Positions 9,626 through 18,500 of a stretch of 64,000 nt of DNA are shown here, in pieces (positions within the stretch are counted from its first letter, which is position 1; every line of letters begins with the position of its first letter). The notes beneath the pieces are model-generated. The model searched no databases and was not told the origin of the DNA. It saw only the letters and a list, made by a program, of their open reading frames with translations. Location: NCBI GenBank assembly GCA_016287095.1, contig JAEEVK010000003.1, positions 1 through 64,000 of the forward strand, written 5' to 3'. The stretch comes from Lachnospiraceae bacterium (GTDB taxonomy: Bacteria; Bacillota; Clostridia; Lachnospirales; Lachnospiraceae). A program made the position numbers and the translations under genes.

Positions 9626-9654
9626 TTTACTTTTTGCGGATTATGGTATATAAT
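9626..9654 (+). promoter_or_regulatory. Promoter of small membrane protein gene
   Basis: TTTACT (9626-9631), 17-base spacer, TATAAT (9649-9654). The start codon is about 75 bases downstream. Confidence 0.5.
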
Positions 9655-9729
9655 GGCTTTAACATGCATGTGAGGGTTAATATCATATGTAGAGACCGAT
9701 AGCGGAGCAGAGGAAAGGAGAATATTAAA

Positions 9730-10110
9730 ATGGATGTAAATGAGTTAATGCAGTCTGAAGACCTCACCAAGAATTATGATATTCAGGATATCAACGCTAA
9801 CAAGCCTATGGGTATTCTTTCTTATATCGGCATTCTGGTTCTGGTTCCTATCTTTACTGCAAGAGAGTCAAGGTTTGCTATGTTTCATGCTGAGCAGGGT
9901 ATTACACTTTGTATAGGTGCTCACATAATTGCATTTTTGTCAATTATCTTTGGATTGATTCCTGTTGTGGGTTGGATATTTAGTCTTCTTTTCGGCTTAG
10001 TTGGTTTGGCACTCTTTGTTCTTATGATCATCGGTATTGTCAATGCAGCTAACGGACAGGCTAAGCAGATTCCTGTTTTAGGTAAGATCAGGCTCATCAA
10101 GCTTCAGTAA
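9730..10110 (+). CDS. Small membrane protein, DUF4870/Tic20-like
   Basis: 126 residues from ATG 9730, with GAAAGGAG upstream. After a polar N-terminus (about 1-30) come three hydrophobic segments: GILSYIGILVLVPIFTA, a second around 57-75 and a third around 80-110. The pattern of a membrane segment, a short loop with RESRFAMFHAEQG and two close helices is that of DUF4870 (Tic20-like) proteins, whose role is unknown. It is a single gene ended by a strong hairpin. Confidence 0.6.
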   Translation: MDVNELMQSEDLTKNYDIQDINANKPMGILSYIGILVLVPIFTARESRFAMFHAEQGITLCIGAHIIAFLSIIFGLIPVVGWIFSLLFGLVGLALFVLMIIGIVNAANGQAKQIPVLGKIRLIKLQ

Positions 10111-10129
10111 TTGATTTTTGAAATATGAC

Positions 10130-10174
10130 CGCCCATCTGTGCCAGGCTCTGACCGGACACGATGGGCGATTTTG
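10130..10174 (+). terminator. Intrinsic terminator
   Basis: CGCCCATC (10130-10137) pairs with GATGGGCG (10161-10168), with further pairing inside, followed by ATTTTG. It ends the upstream membrane-protein gene. Confidence 0.65.
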
Positions 10175-10203
10175 TGTTATGGTATTTGTTTACTGGTTTG
10201 TAG

Positions 10204-10449
10204 GTGCAACCGAAATGCCCATGCATTCTGAAACCCGTTATCGTATCGCACGGATATGATATCGGTTTCATATGCATTTTCATTTCGGACGTTTGCAATC
10301 GTGTGTCCGCTTGATACCGGACACACTTGTGCTGCTCTCACGAATCGGTTAGGTAAACCGATTCGTGCCTTATGAAAACACATATGTAACCGATGCATAT
10401 CCATGTGCTCACTTTATGGTTTCAGACTGCATGGGCATTTTGGTTGCAC
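10204..10449. ncRNA. Candidate structured RNA element, copy A
   Basis: A 246-base intergenic element folding as one long rod. The closing stem pairs 10204-10225 with 10428-10449 (22 pairs, one G-U). Then CTGAAACC (10228) pairs with GGTTTCAG (10418), GGATATG (10252) with CATATCC (10396), and ATCGG...CATATG (10261-10274) with CATATG...CCGAT (10381-10394). Two apical hairpins follow: GTGTGTCCG/CGGACACAC, and AATCGGTT/AACCGATT with a GGTA-type loop. Copy B at 38516-38802 has the same plan with shared internal blocks (GGACG.TTGCAATC, TTTATGGTTT.AG) but a different closing-stem sequence. It ends 20 bases before the carboxypeptidase gene. The strand is undecided: no clear promoter, and no T run on either side. 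Confidence 0.6.
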
Positions 10450-10469
10450 AGCAATTCTAGGAGTTGTAA

Positions 10470-11867
10470 ATGTTCTATACAGTAAAAAATAAAAAAGTAT
10501 TATTAGGTTTGCTGATTATAGTTTGTGTTAGTCTATTATTGAATAATCTAAGCTTTGTTAAAGCTGCCGAAGATGACGGTTGGCCGGAAGGCCCTGAAAT
10601 TAAGGGTGATGGAGCGATAGTAGTAGATGCCGAGACCGGAAACATTCTCTATGAGAAAAATATCTATGAACAGTTTTATCCGGCAAGTACGACCAAGATC
10701 CTGACTACTCTGGTAGCTTTGGAAAACGGCAGGTTGGATGATGTGCTCACTGTTTCCTATGCTGCTGACAACTATGTTTCTAAAACCAGTAGCCGTATGG
10801 GTCTGACTGAGGGCGAGCAGGTAACTGTTGAACAGGCTCTTTACGGTATTATGCTGGAGTCAGGAAATGAGGCTACCTATGCCGTAGGTGAGCATGTCGG
10901 AAAGTCCATAGCAGGCTTTATAAAGCTCATGAACAAGAAAGCGAAGGCTTTGGGATGTGACCGTTCCCACTTTGCTAATTCGCACGGTTTACATGACGAA
11001 GATCATTATACCTGTTGCTATGATATGTCTTTGATAGCACGGGCTGCATATAAAAACGAAGACTTCATGAAAATTACGGGTACTGCTTTTTACAACATGC
11101 CCGCCACAAATAAGCACGAAGCAAAGATACTTACCAATCATCACTGGTTTTTGAACGGTACCCAGAAATATGACTATTGTATAGGCGGAAAGACCGGTGC
11201 TACTACGCAGGCTGGCTATGCACTGGTTACATATGCCCGAAAAGATGGCAAGAATCTGATAAGTGTTGTAATGCACGCGCCTACATGGGCTGATGTTTAT
11301 GCGGATACCAAGAGGCTACTGGATTACTGTTTTGATAATTTTGTTTCGTATCAGATGGAGGATCTGGGAGAAAGCACTACAGATTTTCCTTCCTGTTTTG
11401 ATAATTTTGAAGCCTTTAATGACCTTGAAGAACCGTTTATATCCATATCAGGTGCCGGATCGATAATGGTACCAGAAGGTTTTGATATTTCAAAAGCCAA
11501 AAAGGAGATAGTTTATAATACCGATATGGAACTCGAACATGGCAGGAATGTGATAGGTTCCATAGAGTATACAAGTGGTTCGAGGGTGATAGGAGCTGCG
11601 GATATCATTGTTTATAACAGTGATTATCCTATTACTGAAAAGTCTTTTAACGAGCGTTGGCCGGCTTATATGATACCGGTTGATACTGCCTTTGAGGGCG
11701 TGGATGCTTCTCAGCTCAACCAGATTGGTAAAAAGGATAAGAATATTCAGGAGCAGCAGTTTTTAAAAGAAAATGCTATCGCTATCGGTATCGGAGTGGG
11801 TGTTGCTATCTTTATAGTAGGCGGTCTGATAGCCGTAATTAGGAAAAAGGTTCGGAGAAGAAGATGA
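10470..11867 (+). CDS. D-alanyl-D-alanine carboxypeptidase (peptidase S11, DacF-like)
   Basis: 465 residues from ATG 10470, with AGGAG at 10459. It has a signal peptide (about 1-32, ending near VKAAED), an S11 transpeptidase domain and a C-terminal membrane anchor (about 435-458, then RKKVRRRR). The catalytic motifs are complete: SxxK as STTK at 73-76, SGN at 131-133 and KTG at 241-243. These low-molecular-weight penicillin-binding proteins remove the terminal D-Ala from peptidoglycan stem peptides at the outer face of the membrane. The stop overlaps the start of tatD by 4 bases (ATGA), so the two genes are cotranscribed and coupled. Structured element A lies directly upstream. Confidence 0.92.
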   Translation: MFYTVKNKKVLLGLLIIVCVSLLLNNLSFVKAAEDDGWPEGPEIKGDGAIVVDAETGNILYEKNIYEQFYPASTTKILTTLVALENGRLDDVLTVSYAADNYVSKTSSRMGLTEGEQVTVEQALYGIMLESGNEATYAVGEHVGKSIAGFIKLMNKKAKALGCDRSHFANSHGLHDEDHYTCCYDMSLIARAAYKNEDFMKITGTAFYNMPATNKHEAKILTNHHWFLNGTQKYDYCIGGKTGATTQAGYALVTYARKDGKNLISVVMHAPTWADVYADTKRLLDYCFDNFVSYQMEDLGESTTDFPSCFDNFEAFNDLEEPFISISGAGSIMVPEGFDISKAKKEIVYNTDMELEHGRNVIGSIEYTSGSRVIGAADIIVYNSDYPITEKSFNERWPAYMIPVDTAFEGVDASQLNQIGKKDKNIQEQQFLKENAIAIGIGVGVAIFIVGGLIAVIRKKVRRRR

Positions 11868-12832
11868 GGATTTTTGATACACATGCTCACTATGATTCCA
11901 GACAGTTCTACGAGGATAGGGATGAAGTGTTAAGGGAAATATATAAGGATACAGGTGAAAGCGGAGGAGTACCTGTAAGAAGGATCGTAAATGTCGGAGC
12001 TGATATGGCTTCTTCCCAAACTACTTTGGAGCTTTCTCATAAATATGACTATATATTTGCTGCTGTGGGCGTACATCCCGATTCTGCGGGAGAGCTTATC
12101 TGGTGTCCCGAGAAATGTGGTAAATATGAAAACGAGAGTCTTAATGACGCTCACGAAAGAAAAGATATCGAAGTGAATTTAGATCAGGAAATTGGAAATG
12201 AGGACGACTCAGATACAGAGGATCCATATAAGGGTATTACGAAAGAAATATGTAACAGAAACAGGGAAGTACTTAGAAATCTGGTACAACAGAAAAAAGT
12301 TGTGGCTATAGGAGAAATCGGACTGGATTATCATTGGGACATTTGGCCGCGGGATATCCAGAAAAAAGCTTTCGAATGGCAATGGAAGCTGGCAGAAGAG
12401 TTAAAACTTCCTGTGATCATTCACTCGAGGGATGCGGCGGAAGATACACTGAATATGATACGTGGTTTCTATGAAGCAAAGAGAAACACGGGTGATCTTC
12501 AGAAGGCAGTCATGCATTGTTACTCATACAGTCCTGAGCACGCAGAAGAATACTTAAAAATGGGGCTGATGTTTGGCATTGGTGGAGTAGTGACATTTAA
12601 GAATGCAAAGAAACTAAAAGAGGTAGTGGATATGCTGCCGCTTGACAAGATCCTGCTTGAGACGGACTGTCCTTACATGGCTCCGGATCCTTTTAGAGGA
12701 AAGCGCAACAATTCAGGTTATCTGACATATGTGGCAGAGAAGATTGCAGAGATAAAGGGTGTGGATGTGAAAACGGTCTATGACAGGACCTGGGATAATG
12801 CGGAAGAATTCTTTGACCTGGCAAACGTGTAA
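11864..12832 (+). CDS. tatD: TatD family metal-dependent hydrolase
   Basis: 322 residues, starting within the stop of the carboxypeptidase gene. The metal-binding motifs are in order: DTHAHYD at 5-11, GVHPD at 69-73, GEIGLDYHW at 150-158, HSRDA, MHCYS and LLETDCPYMAP. TatD proteins are Mg-dependent nucleases/hydrolases linked to DNA repair or turnover. The usual length is near 255-260; the extra length is an acidic insert of about 50 residues (81-128) between HPD and GEIGLDYH that does not touch the active-site motifs. Gene order tatD then rsmA is common in Firmicutes. Confidence 0.9.
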   Translation: MRIFDTHAHYDSRQFYEDRDEVLREIYKDTGESGGVPVRRIVNVGADMASSQTTLELSHKYDYIFAAVGVHPDSAGELIWCPEKCGKYENESLNDAHERKDIEVNLDQEIGNEDDSDTEDPYKGITKEICNRNREVLRNLVQQKKVVAIGEIGLDYHWDIWPRDIQKKAFEWQWKLAEELKLPVIIHSRDAAEDTLNMIRGFYEAKRNTGDLQKAVMHCYSYSPEHAEEYLKMGLMFGIGGVVTFKNAKKLKEVVDMLPLDKILLETDCPYMAPDPFRGKRNNSGYLTYVAEKIAEIKGVDVKTVYDRTWDNAEEFFDLANV

Positions 12833-12844
12833 TTAAATACTTTT

Positions 12845-12869
12845 GTCATTCTGAGCGCAGCGAAGAATC
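12845..12869. repeat. REP-like intergenic repeat
   Basis: GTCATTCTGAGCG followed by CAGCGAAGAATC, a short sequence of the kind dispersed in many bacterial genomes. A related but diverged copy starts GTCATCCCGAACG at 61195. Confidence 0.5.
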
Positions 12870-12915
12870 TTTTGTATAGCGATATTTTGTGGGATTAGAA
12901 TAGAAAGGGATAAGA

Positions 12916-13776
12916 ATGGCAACTCTTGGAGATCCTAAAAAAACGATAGAGATATTAAACAAATACCACTTTGTATTTCAGAAGAAGTTTGGACAGAACT
13001 TTCTGATAGATACTCACGTGCTCGAAAAAATAATGAGAGCTGCTGATATCACAGAGGATGACTTAGTCCTGGAGATAGGACCTGGTATAGGGACGCTTAC
13101 CCAATATCTTTGTGAAAATGCAAGAGAAGTGGTGGCTGTCGAGATAGACAGGATGCTGATCCCGATACTTAGGGAGGATACTCTTTCAGCCTACGACAAT
13201 GTAGAGGTGGTAAACGAGGATATCCTGAAATACGATATAGCCGGTCTTGTCAGAGATAAAAACGATGGTAAGCCTATAAAAGTCGTAGCTAACCTGCCTT
13301 ATTATATAACTACTCCGATTGTTATGTCACTCTTAGAACGTGACCTGCCTATAAAAAGCATTACTGTTATGGTACAGAAGGAAGTGGCAGAGCGTATGCA
13401 GGCCGGACCGGGTACAAAGGATTATGGCGCATTATCAATGGCTGTACAGTACAGAGCCGACACTTATATAGCAGCCAATGTACCGCCTAACTGCTTTATG
13501 CCCAGACCTAATGTTGGTTCATGCGTTATACGACTTACCAAAAAAGATGTACCTCCGGTTGAGGTCAAGTCTCCTGAGCTTATGTTTAAACTGATAAGAG
13601 CGGCATTTAACCAGAGAAGAAAGACCCTGCTCAATGCCATAGCAAATTCGGGAGAGTTAAGTTTTTCAAAAGAAAAAATCCTTGAGGCTTTGAAGGCTAC
13701 AGGCATCCCTGAGAATGAGCGAGGAGAAAAGTTGGGGCTCACAGAATTTGGCAGACTTGCGGATGTTTTGTTATAG
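12916..13776 (+). CDS. rsmA: 16S rRNA dimethyladenosine transferase RsmA (KsgA)
   Basis: 286 residues from ATG 12916 behind GAAAGGGATAAG. It shows the family motifs KKFGQNFLID (about 25-34), the SAM-binding EIGPGIGTLTQYL, EIDRML, and the catalytic NLPYYITTPIV. It dimethylates the two adjacent adenines near the 3' end of 16S rRNA during small-subunit assembly. Length and motifs are normal. It sits 83 bases after tatD with a REP-like repeat between. Confidence 0.95.
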   Translation: MATLGDPKKTIEILNKYHFVFQKKFGQNFLIDTHVLEKIMRAADITEDDLVLEIGPGIGTLTQYLCENAREVVAVEIDRMLIPILREDTLSAYDNVEVVNEDILKYDIAGLVRDKNDGKPIKVVANLPYYITTPIVMSLLERDLPIKSITVMVQKEVAERMQAGPGTKDYGALSMAVQYRADTYIAANVPPNCFMPRPNVGSCVIRLTKKDVPPVEVKSPELMFKLIRAAFNQRRKTLLNAIANSGELSFSKEKILEALKATGIPENERGEKLGLTEFGRLADVLL

Positions 13777-13809
13777 ATTATTAAAGGTCTTTGAAAATTT
13801 TTAATATAA

Positions 13810-13854
13810 ATTATAAGGCGCAATATTGACTTTTTCAATGTTGTGCCTTATAAT
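13810..13854 (+). promoter_or_regulatory. Consensus promoter inside a long dyad
   Basis: TTGACT (13826-13831), 17-base spacer, TATAAT (13849-13854). The whole promoter lies in an inverted repeat: ATTATAAGGCGCAATATTGA pairs with the segment ending GCCTTATAAT, about 18 of 20 pairs. It may be an operator, or a hairpin ending rsmA transcription. It reads into the RNA candidate at 13861. Confidence 0.65.
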
Positions 13855-13860
13855 ATAGTA

Positions 13861-14041
13861 TAGATAACAGGCAACAGAGTGTGCTTGTTCAAGCGTTGAA
13901 ACGGTATGTCGTGCCAGCACGCGGTGTACGTGGAGCTTTATCATGGTTGTATGGTTCCCAAAAACTGGCAATGAAAACATTCTTTTAATACCTAAAAACA
14001 GATGAGTGTAAAAAAGTTCCCATTGCGTGGGGACTTTTTTT
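13861..14041 (+). ncRNA. Candidate small RNA of about 180 nt
   Basis: A stand-alone unit with a consensus promoter upstream, no open frame, and a terminator at 14010-14041. Possible pairing includes GGTAT (13903)/ATACC with TGCCAG (13911)/CTGGCA nested inside, and short hairpins GCTTGTTCAAGC and GTGCCAGCAC. The size fits 6S RNA, but I could not establish a 6S fold. The SRP, tmRNA and RNase P signature sequences are absent. It could also be the leader of the gene at 14079. Confidence 0.5.
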
Positions 14042-14042
14042 G
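14010..14042 (+). terminator. Intrinsic terminator, also one arm of a 39-bp inverted repeat
   Basis: AAGTtCCC/GGGgACTT hairpin followed by seven T. The 39 bases at 14014-14052 recur perfectly in reverse complement at 19443-19481. Confidence 0.8.
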
Positions 14043-14078
14043 TGCTATTATTTGTTTACCAATAATACGGAGGGAAAA

Positions 14079-14588
14079 ATGAATCAACAAGATAATTCAC
14101 AGAATCAATATAACTATCAGCAACAGAATTATTCGCAAAATCCGCCCCCATCACCGCAGCAGTATAATGCTCAGTATCAGCAGGGACAGCCGCAATATCA
14201 TGGACAGTATCAGTACCAGCAGGGGCAGCAGCAATATCAGGGACAATATCAATACCAACAAAATAATCAGTACCAGCAGAATCAATACCAGTATCAAAAC
14301 CAGTACCAGCAGCCATATCAGCAGCCGCAGTATCAGACCCAGTATACCACAGCAGCGCCTACCAGCGGGATGTGTATAGCCGGTTTTGTGTGTTCGCTGG
14401 TTCTTTTCGGAATACTCGGCATAGTCTTCTCCATAGTAGGTATCAAGGAATGCAACGAACAGGGAACAAACGGGAAGGGCCTGGCTGTAGCAGGATTGAT
14501 CATTTCTATCGTTAAGATCTGCCTCGTTATTTTATATTTTGCAGCACTTGGATGCTTTTGCTCGTCGGTTGGCTGGCCCTGGTGGTAG
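14079..14588 (+). CDS. Gln/Tyr-rich membrane protein with DUF4190-like C-terminus
   Basis: 169 residues from ATG 14079, with GGAGGG at 14069. Residues 1-90 are almost only Q, Y, N, P and G (for example QYQYQQGQQQYQ), a low-complexity cytoplasmic tail. Residues about 97-123 and 131-155 are two hydrophobic helices around GIKECNEQGTNGKG, the pattern of DUF4190 proteins. Function is unknown; similar Gram-positive proteins are small envelope proteins. It begins 37 bases after a terminator, so it may depend on readthrough. Confidence 0.6.
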   Translation: MNQQDNSQNQYNYQQQNYSQNPPPSPQQYNAQYQQGQPQYHGQYQYQQGQQQYQGQYQYQQNNQYQQNQYQYQNQYQQPYQQPQYQTQYTTAAPTSGMCIAGFVCSLVLFGILGIVFSIVGIKECNEQGTNGKGLAVAGLIISIVKICLVILYFAALGCFCSSVGWPWW

Positions 14589-14600
14589 AAAGATAGGCAA

Positions 14601-15524
14601 ATGAAATTACTTAATGACTATTTAAAACAAAACTTCGGTTGCAAGGTATATAAGATAGCACTCAACGGTGGTTTTACCTGTCCCAACAGGGATGGGAAAA
14701 TCGATACCCGCGGGTGCATTTTCTGTTCTCAGGGAGGCAGCGGTGAATTTGCGGAGAATCCGAATCTGAGTGTCTATAATCAGATAGAAAATGCCAAAAA
14801 ACGTGTTTCCGCTAAGATAAAGGAAGGAAAATATATTGCTTATTTCCAGGCCTATACGGGTACCTATGCTCCGATAGCCCGCCTTGAAAAGTTATATATG
14901 GATGCGATCGATCACCCGGATATAGTTGCATTATCCATCGCAACACGCCCTGACTGTCTGCCGGACGATGTTCTGGAGTTACTTTCAAAATGCAATGAGA
15001 TCAAGCCCGTATGGGTAGAACTCGGCCTTCAGACTATTCACGAAAACACTGCTAAATACATACGCAGAGGATATGAATTAAAAGTATACGATGAGGCTGT
15101 ACAAAAGCTCCGCAAAAGAGGTATTGAGGTTATCACGCATGTAATCTTAGGTCTTCCCGGCGAAAATGAAAAGGATATGCTTGAAACTATATCCTATGTA
15201 TGCGGACTGTCAGGTGCCACATACAGTTCACTCCATCACGCAACCGGTATCAAACTCCAGCTTTTACATATATTAAAAGGTACCGATCTTGAAACAGAAT
15301 ACAAAGAGGGGCGCTTAACGCCCCTCACTGAAGATGAATATATTAGTTTGTTAAAGAAATGCGTTTCCATTATCCCTGACGATGTGGTAATACACAGACT
15401 TACCGGTGACGGAGATAAGAAAATCCTGCTAGCTCCGCTTTGGAGTGCTGATAAAAAGCATGTCTGGAATCGCATCCAGAAGGAAGTTATTCAGGCTTCT
15501 TACCGAATATCTGCTTTTTCTTAA
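14601..15524 (+). CDS. TIGR01212 family radical SAM protein (YhcC-like)
   Basis: 307 residues from ATG 14601, 12 bases after the previous stop and probably cotranscribed. The early region FTCPNRDG...RGCIFCSQGGSGEF holds the cysteines for the 4Fe-4S cluster in the spacing of the YhcC/TIGR01212 group rather than the classic CxxxCxxC. Later blocks GTYAPIARLEKLYMDA, ATRPDC, WVELGLQT and HVILGLPGE are typical of this group. The chemistry of the family is not defined here. The last 38 bases overlap, tail to tail, the end of the GH9 cellulase gene on the other strand. Confidence 0.88.
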   Translation: MKLLNDYLKQNFGCKVYKIALNGGFTCPNRDGKIDTRGCIFCSQGGSGEFAENPNLSVYNQIENAKKRVSAKIKEGKYIAYFQAYTGTYAPIARLEKLYMDAIDHPDIVALSIATRPDCLPDDVLELLSKCNEIKPVWVELGLQTIHENTAKYIRRGYELKVYDEAVQKLRKRGIEVITHVILGLPGENEKDMLETISYVCGLSGATYSSLHHATGIKLQLLHILKGTDLETEYKEGRLTPLTEDEYISLLKKCVSIIPDDVVIHRLTGDGDKKILLAPLWSADKKHVWNRIQKEVIQASYRISAFS

Positions 15525-18500
15525 CTACTATAACTACATTTTCTGCACTTGATACAGAATGGTCATTTGTGAGATTCATATTTGACCAGTCTGTATGGTG
15601 TATGGCAAAATTACATGCCAGGCTGTCACCAACTCCTAAAGTATTACTATCCGAATAAGTTATCTCGCATACAGTATCTGCATTCTTTCCCTTTGCATCA
15701 CTAAATGCTCCTGAGCATCCGTTTAACTGTGTATACGAACCCGATGCTCCGTTTATACAGGTATGGTAGCAATCAAAGCTCAGCTGCTTTCCTTCTTCAT
15801 TTGTGAAATAGAACATGATCTTAAGATCTTTAAGTGCTAAACTTCCATCACTGTTATTTACGATGTTAATCTTACCAGATATACTCGAAGAAGATGAAGA
15901 AGTATTGTCATACTCAACAGATACTGATACAGCTTCATTCTTTGCAGTACCTATAACTTCTACTGTTGATCCACCGTTTCCGGATCCGCCATTTCCTGAA
16001 CCACCATTATTACCACTGCCATTATCCGAACCGCCATTATTACCGCTACCTGAGTTACCTCCGGATACTACAGTCTTGCCGGCATTTTTGCCCTTTGCGG
16101 GCTCGCTGCCGAATACCAGCTGACCGTTCTCGTAAAGTGCTGAGCTTGTCAGCATTGCATTACCGCCCTTGGTCATACCGGCAAATGAAGGATCGTTTGA
16201 GTTATCCCATGTACCCTTTGGATTACGAAGACGAACCTGTATCTCCTTCTTATACTGGCTCTGACCACCGGGGTATATTACTGAATCGGAGAAATCAACA
16301 CTTAAGTAATAAATGTGATTATCCTCATCCCAAGCCTTAAGTCCTGCAGACTTTCCTGCTGCCATATAGTTTGTGGTAACTTCGATATCTGCAGCAGATC
16401 CTCCTGCCTTATATACCTCACTCAGATCAACATAATATCTGTACTCAAGCTTTTCTCCACCACGGGCCGGCCATGCAGAAACATTACAGATAAGAGCCTT
16501 TATCTCTATAAAATCTGTACCGTCAACATTTATACCACCCTGAACGTAAAACTCATCAATATTAACCTTTTCTACCGCTCCGAAATCCTTTAAGGTCTGT
16601 CCGTGATATTTCTTGTACATCTTAGCCAGGAGTCCGGTAAAACCTGCATTATAGTCACAGGCAACTTCGTTTTTATTATAATCCGATACGGTATCTGTAT
16701 AACCATCGTTTGCGTCAGGTCCTCCTACAAGAGCACCATAAAGGGTATGTCTTGCGGGATTGGGCTCATTCATATTGTCACAGTATGAACCCTGAGCGGT
16801 ACGGTGGTGAGGATTTTTCGGAGCATTCTCTCCAAAGCCTACCATATAAGATCTGCCGCTGCTGCCAAGTGCATAGTTTGCCTGCTTTTCGGCAAAATCG
16901 GTATAAGCCTTTTCCTTGCTTGAAGGACATAATCCTGATTCAGCATATGAGAGTGCTATAAAACTTGTGGTTGTCGCATATCTGAGAGAACCCCAGCTGT
17001 CAAGCCATGCCAAACCCTTTGGTGAATAAGTGATATGGTTTGAAGATACCCCGCTCCACCAGTCAAGATGCTGTTCAACATCATTTTTATAAGTTTCTTT
17101 TTCGGTAAGTTTAGCAAGCATTACAGCTGCACCGATATGAACATCATCCCAGCACATAGCCCAGTCATAGTCATGACCAGCATTTTTGTAGTCGGCTTCG
17201 GCATTGGTGATATAGGTTTCATCACCGGTAGCACAGTACAGCCAAGCGCCTGACCATGCGAGCTCATCATAGAAGCCGCTCCATGAATTATAGAAACCGT
17301 TTGCTGCGGTATATCCTGCATCACTCTTGGTATCTCTTGCAAATTTGTAAAGAGATTTTGCATGCTTTAAGCAAAGATCACTATAGCTCTTATCGATATT
17401 TTTATATATGATTGAACAGATTGCAAGTGATGCGGCGGTTTCTCCGCATACTGCCGAGCCGGGATTTGATTTTGTTACCTTATAGGAAGGTCTGCTCATC
17501 CTGTACTCTACAGTTTCTGCGGCTCCCCAATATGAGTGATCCTGATTGCCGTCACCTACCTGATAATAATATACTTCATCGGAAGGATGACACTTTATAA
17601 AGTAGTCGTTTGCCCACTTGATATTTCCCAGAGCATAGCTTAACTGACCGCTTTCTTCATAGGCTTTTGCATCCTCTATGATGGACCAGCCGAGCATTGA
17701 AGAAGTATATGACATGGGCAGATTGAATTTTACATTGTCTCCTGCATCATACCATCCACCGGTGAGATCCAATCCGTTATCTTTACCATCATTCAGTCCC
17801 GAATCACCACGCCAGTTACATCTTACCTTATCAGGCAGCTTACCTGAACGCTGGAGCTCATAGAATAGAAGGGACTTCTGGAGAGCTTCGCCGTAGTTAT
17901 ACTTTCCGGTGCCCTTTGTTCCTTCATATCCGTTACCCTTTTCGGTAAGGTTTCCTGTGTTTATAACAGATACCGGCTTTGCTATGATAACTTCCTGGGG
18001 CTTGTTAACCTTTGAGTCATCGTTATCCGATGCCTTGTCATTGCCGGAATCGGTATTATCCGTATCATTATTGGATTTGTTATCGTTTTCTGCAGAGTTA
18101 TTATCAGAATCATCATTACCGGTATCAGTACTCAAGTCTGATTTATCAGTATTTTGATTATCTTCATTTCCGGTACCGGCATCACCACCGATATCGGATC
18201 CGCCTTCTTTATCTCCATCAGACTCTTTATCAGAGTTCTTTCCGGTATTATCGGTATTCTCTGTATCAGTGCCTTTGTCAGGCTTACTATTATCTACACT
18301 ATCACTATTCTTTACTTCGCTACCTTTTTCATTATTATCACCGGAATCTGTCTCTGAAGCTTTGTTATCACCATCATTGTTGCCTGATGTGCTTCCAGAA
18401 TTATTATCAGTTTCAGTATTAATATCTTGAGAAGTATTGTTGCTTGTATCTTCAGCCTGCTTATCGCCGGGCATAATGGGCTGACCGATATCGCTTGCTT

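Noticed and set aside
10104..10404. Two minus-strand open frames of 64 and 75 codons
   Set aside because: They lie over the terminator and structured element A, and their content follows the stem repeats.
10204..10449. Retron or MITE
   Set aside because: No reverse transcriptase is near. Terminal repeats differ between copies A and B, and no target duplication is visible, so a MITE is unlikely though not excluded.
13861..14041. SRP RNA, tmRNA or RNase P RNA
   Set aside because: None of the signature sequences (for example GGAAGGAAGCAGC of SRP RNA) is present; the unit is too short for tmRNA or RNase P.
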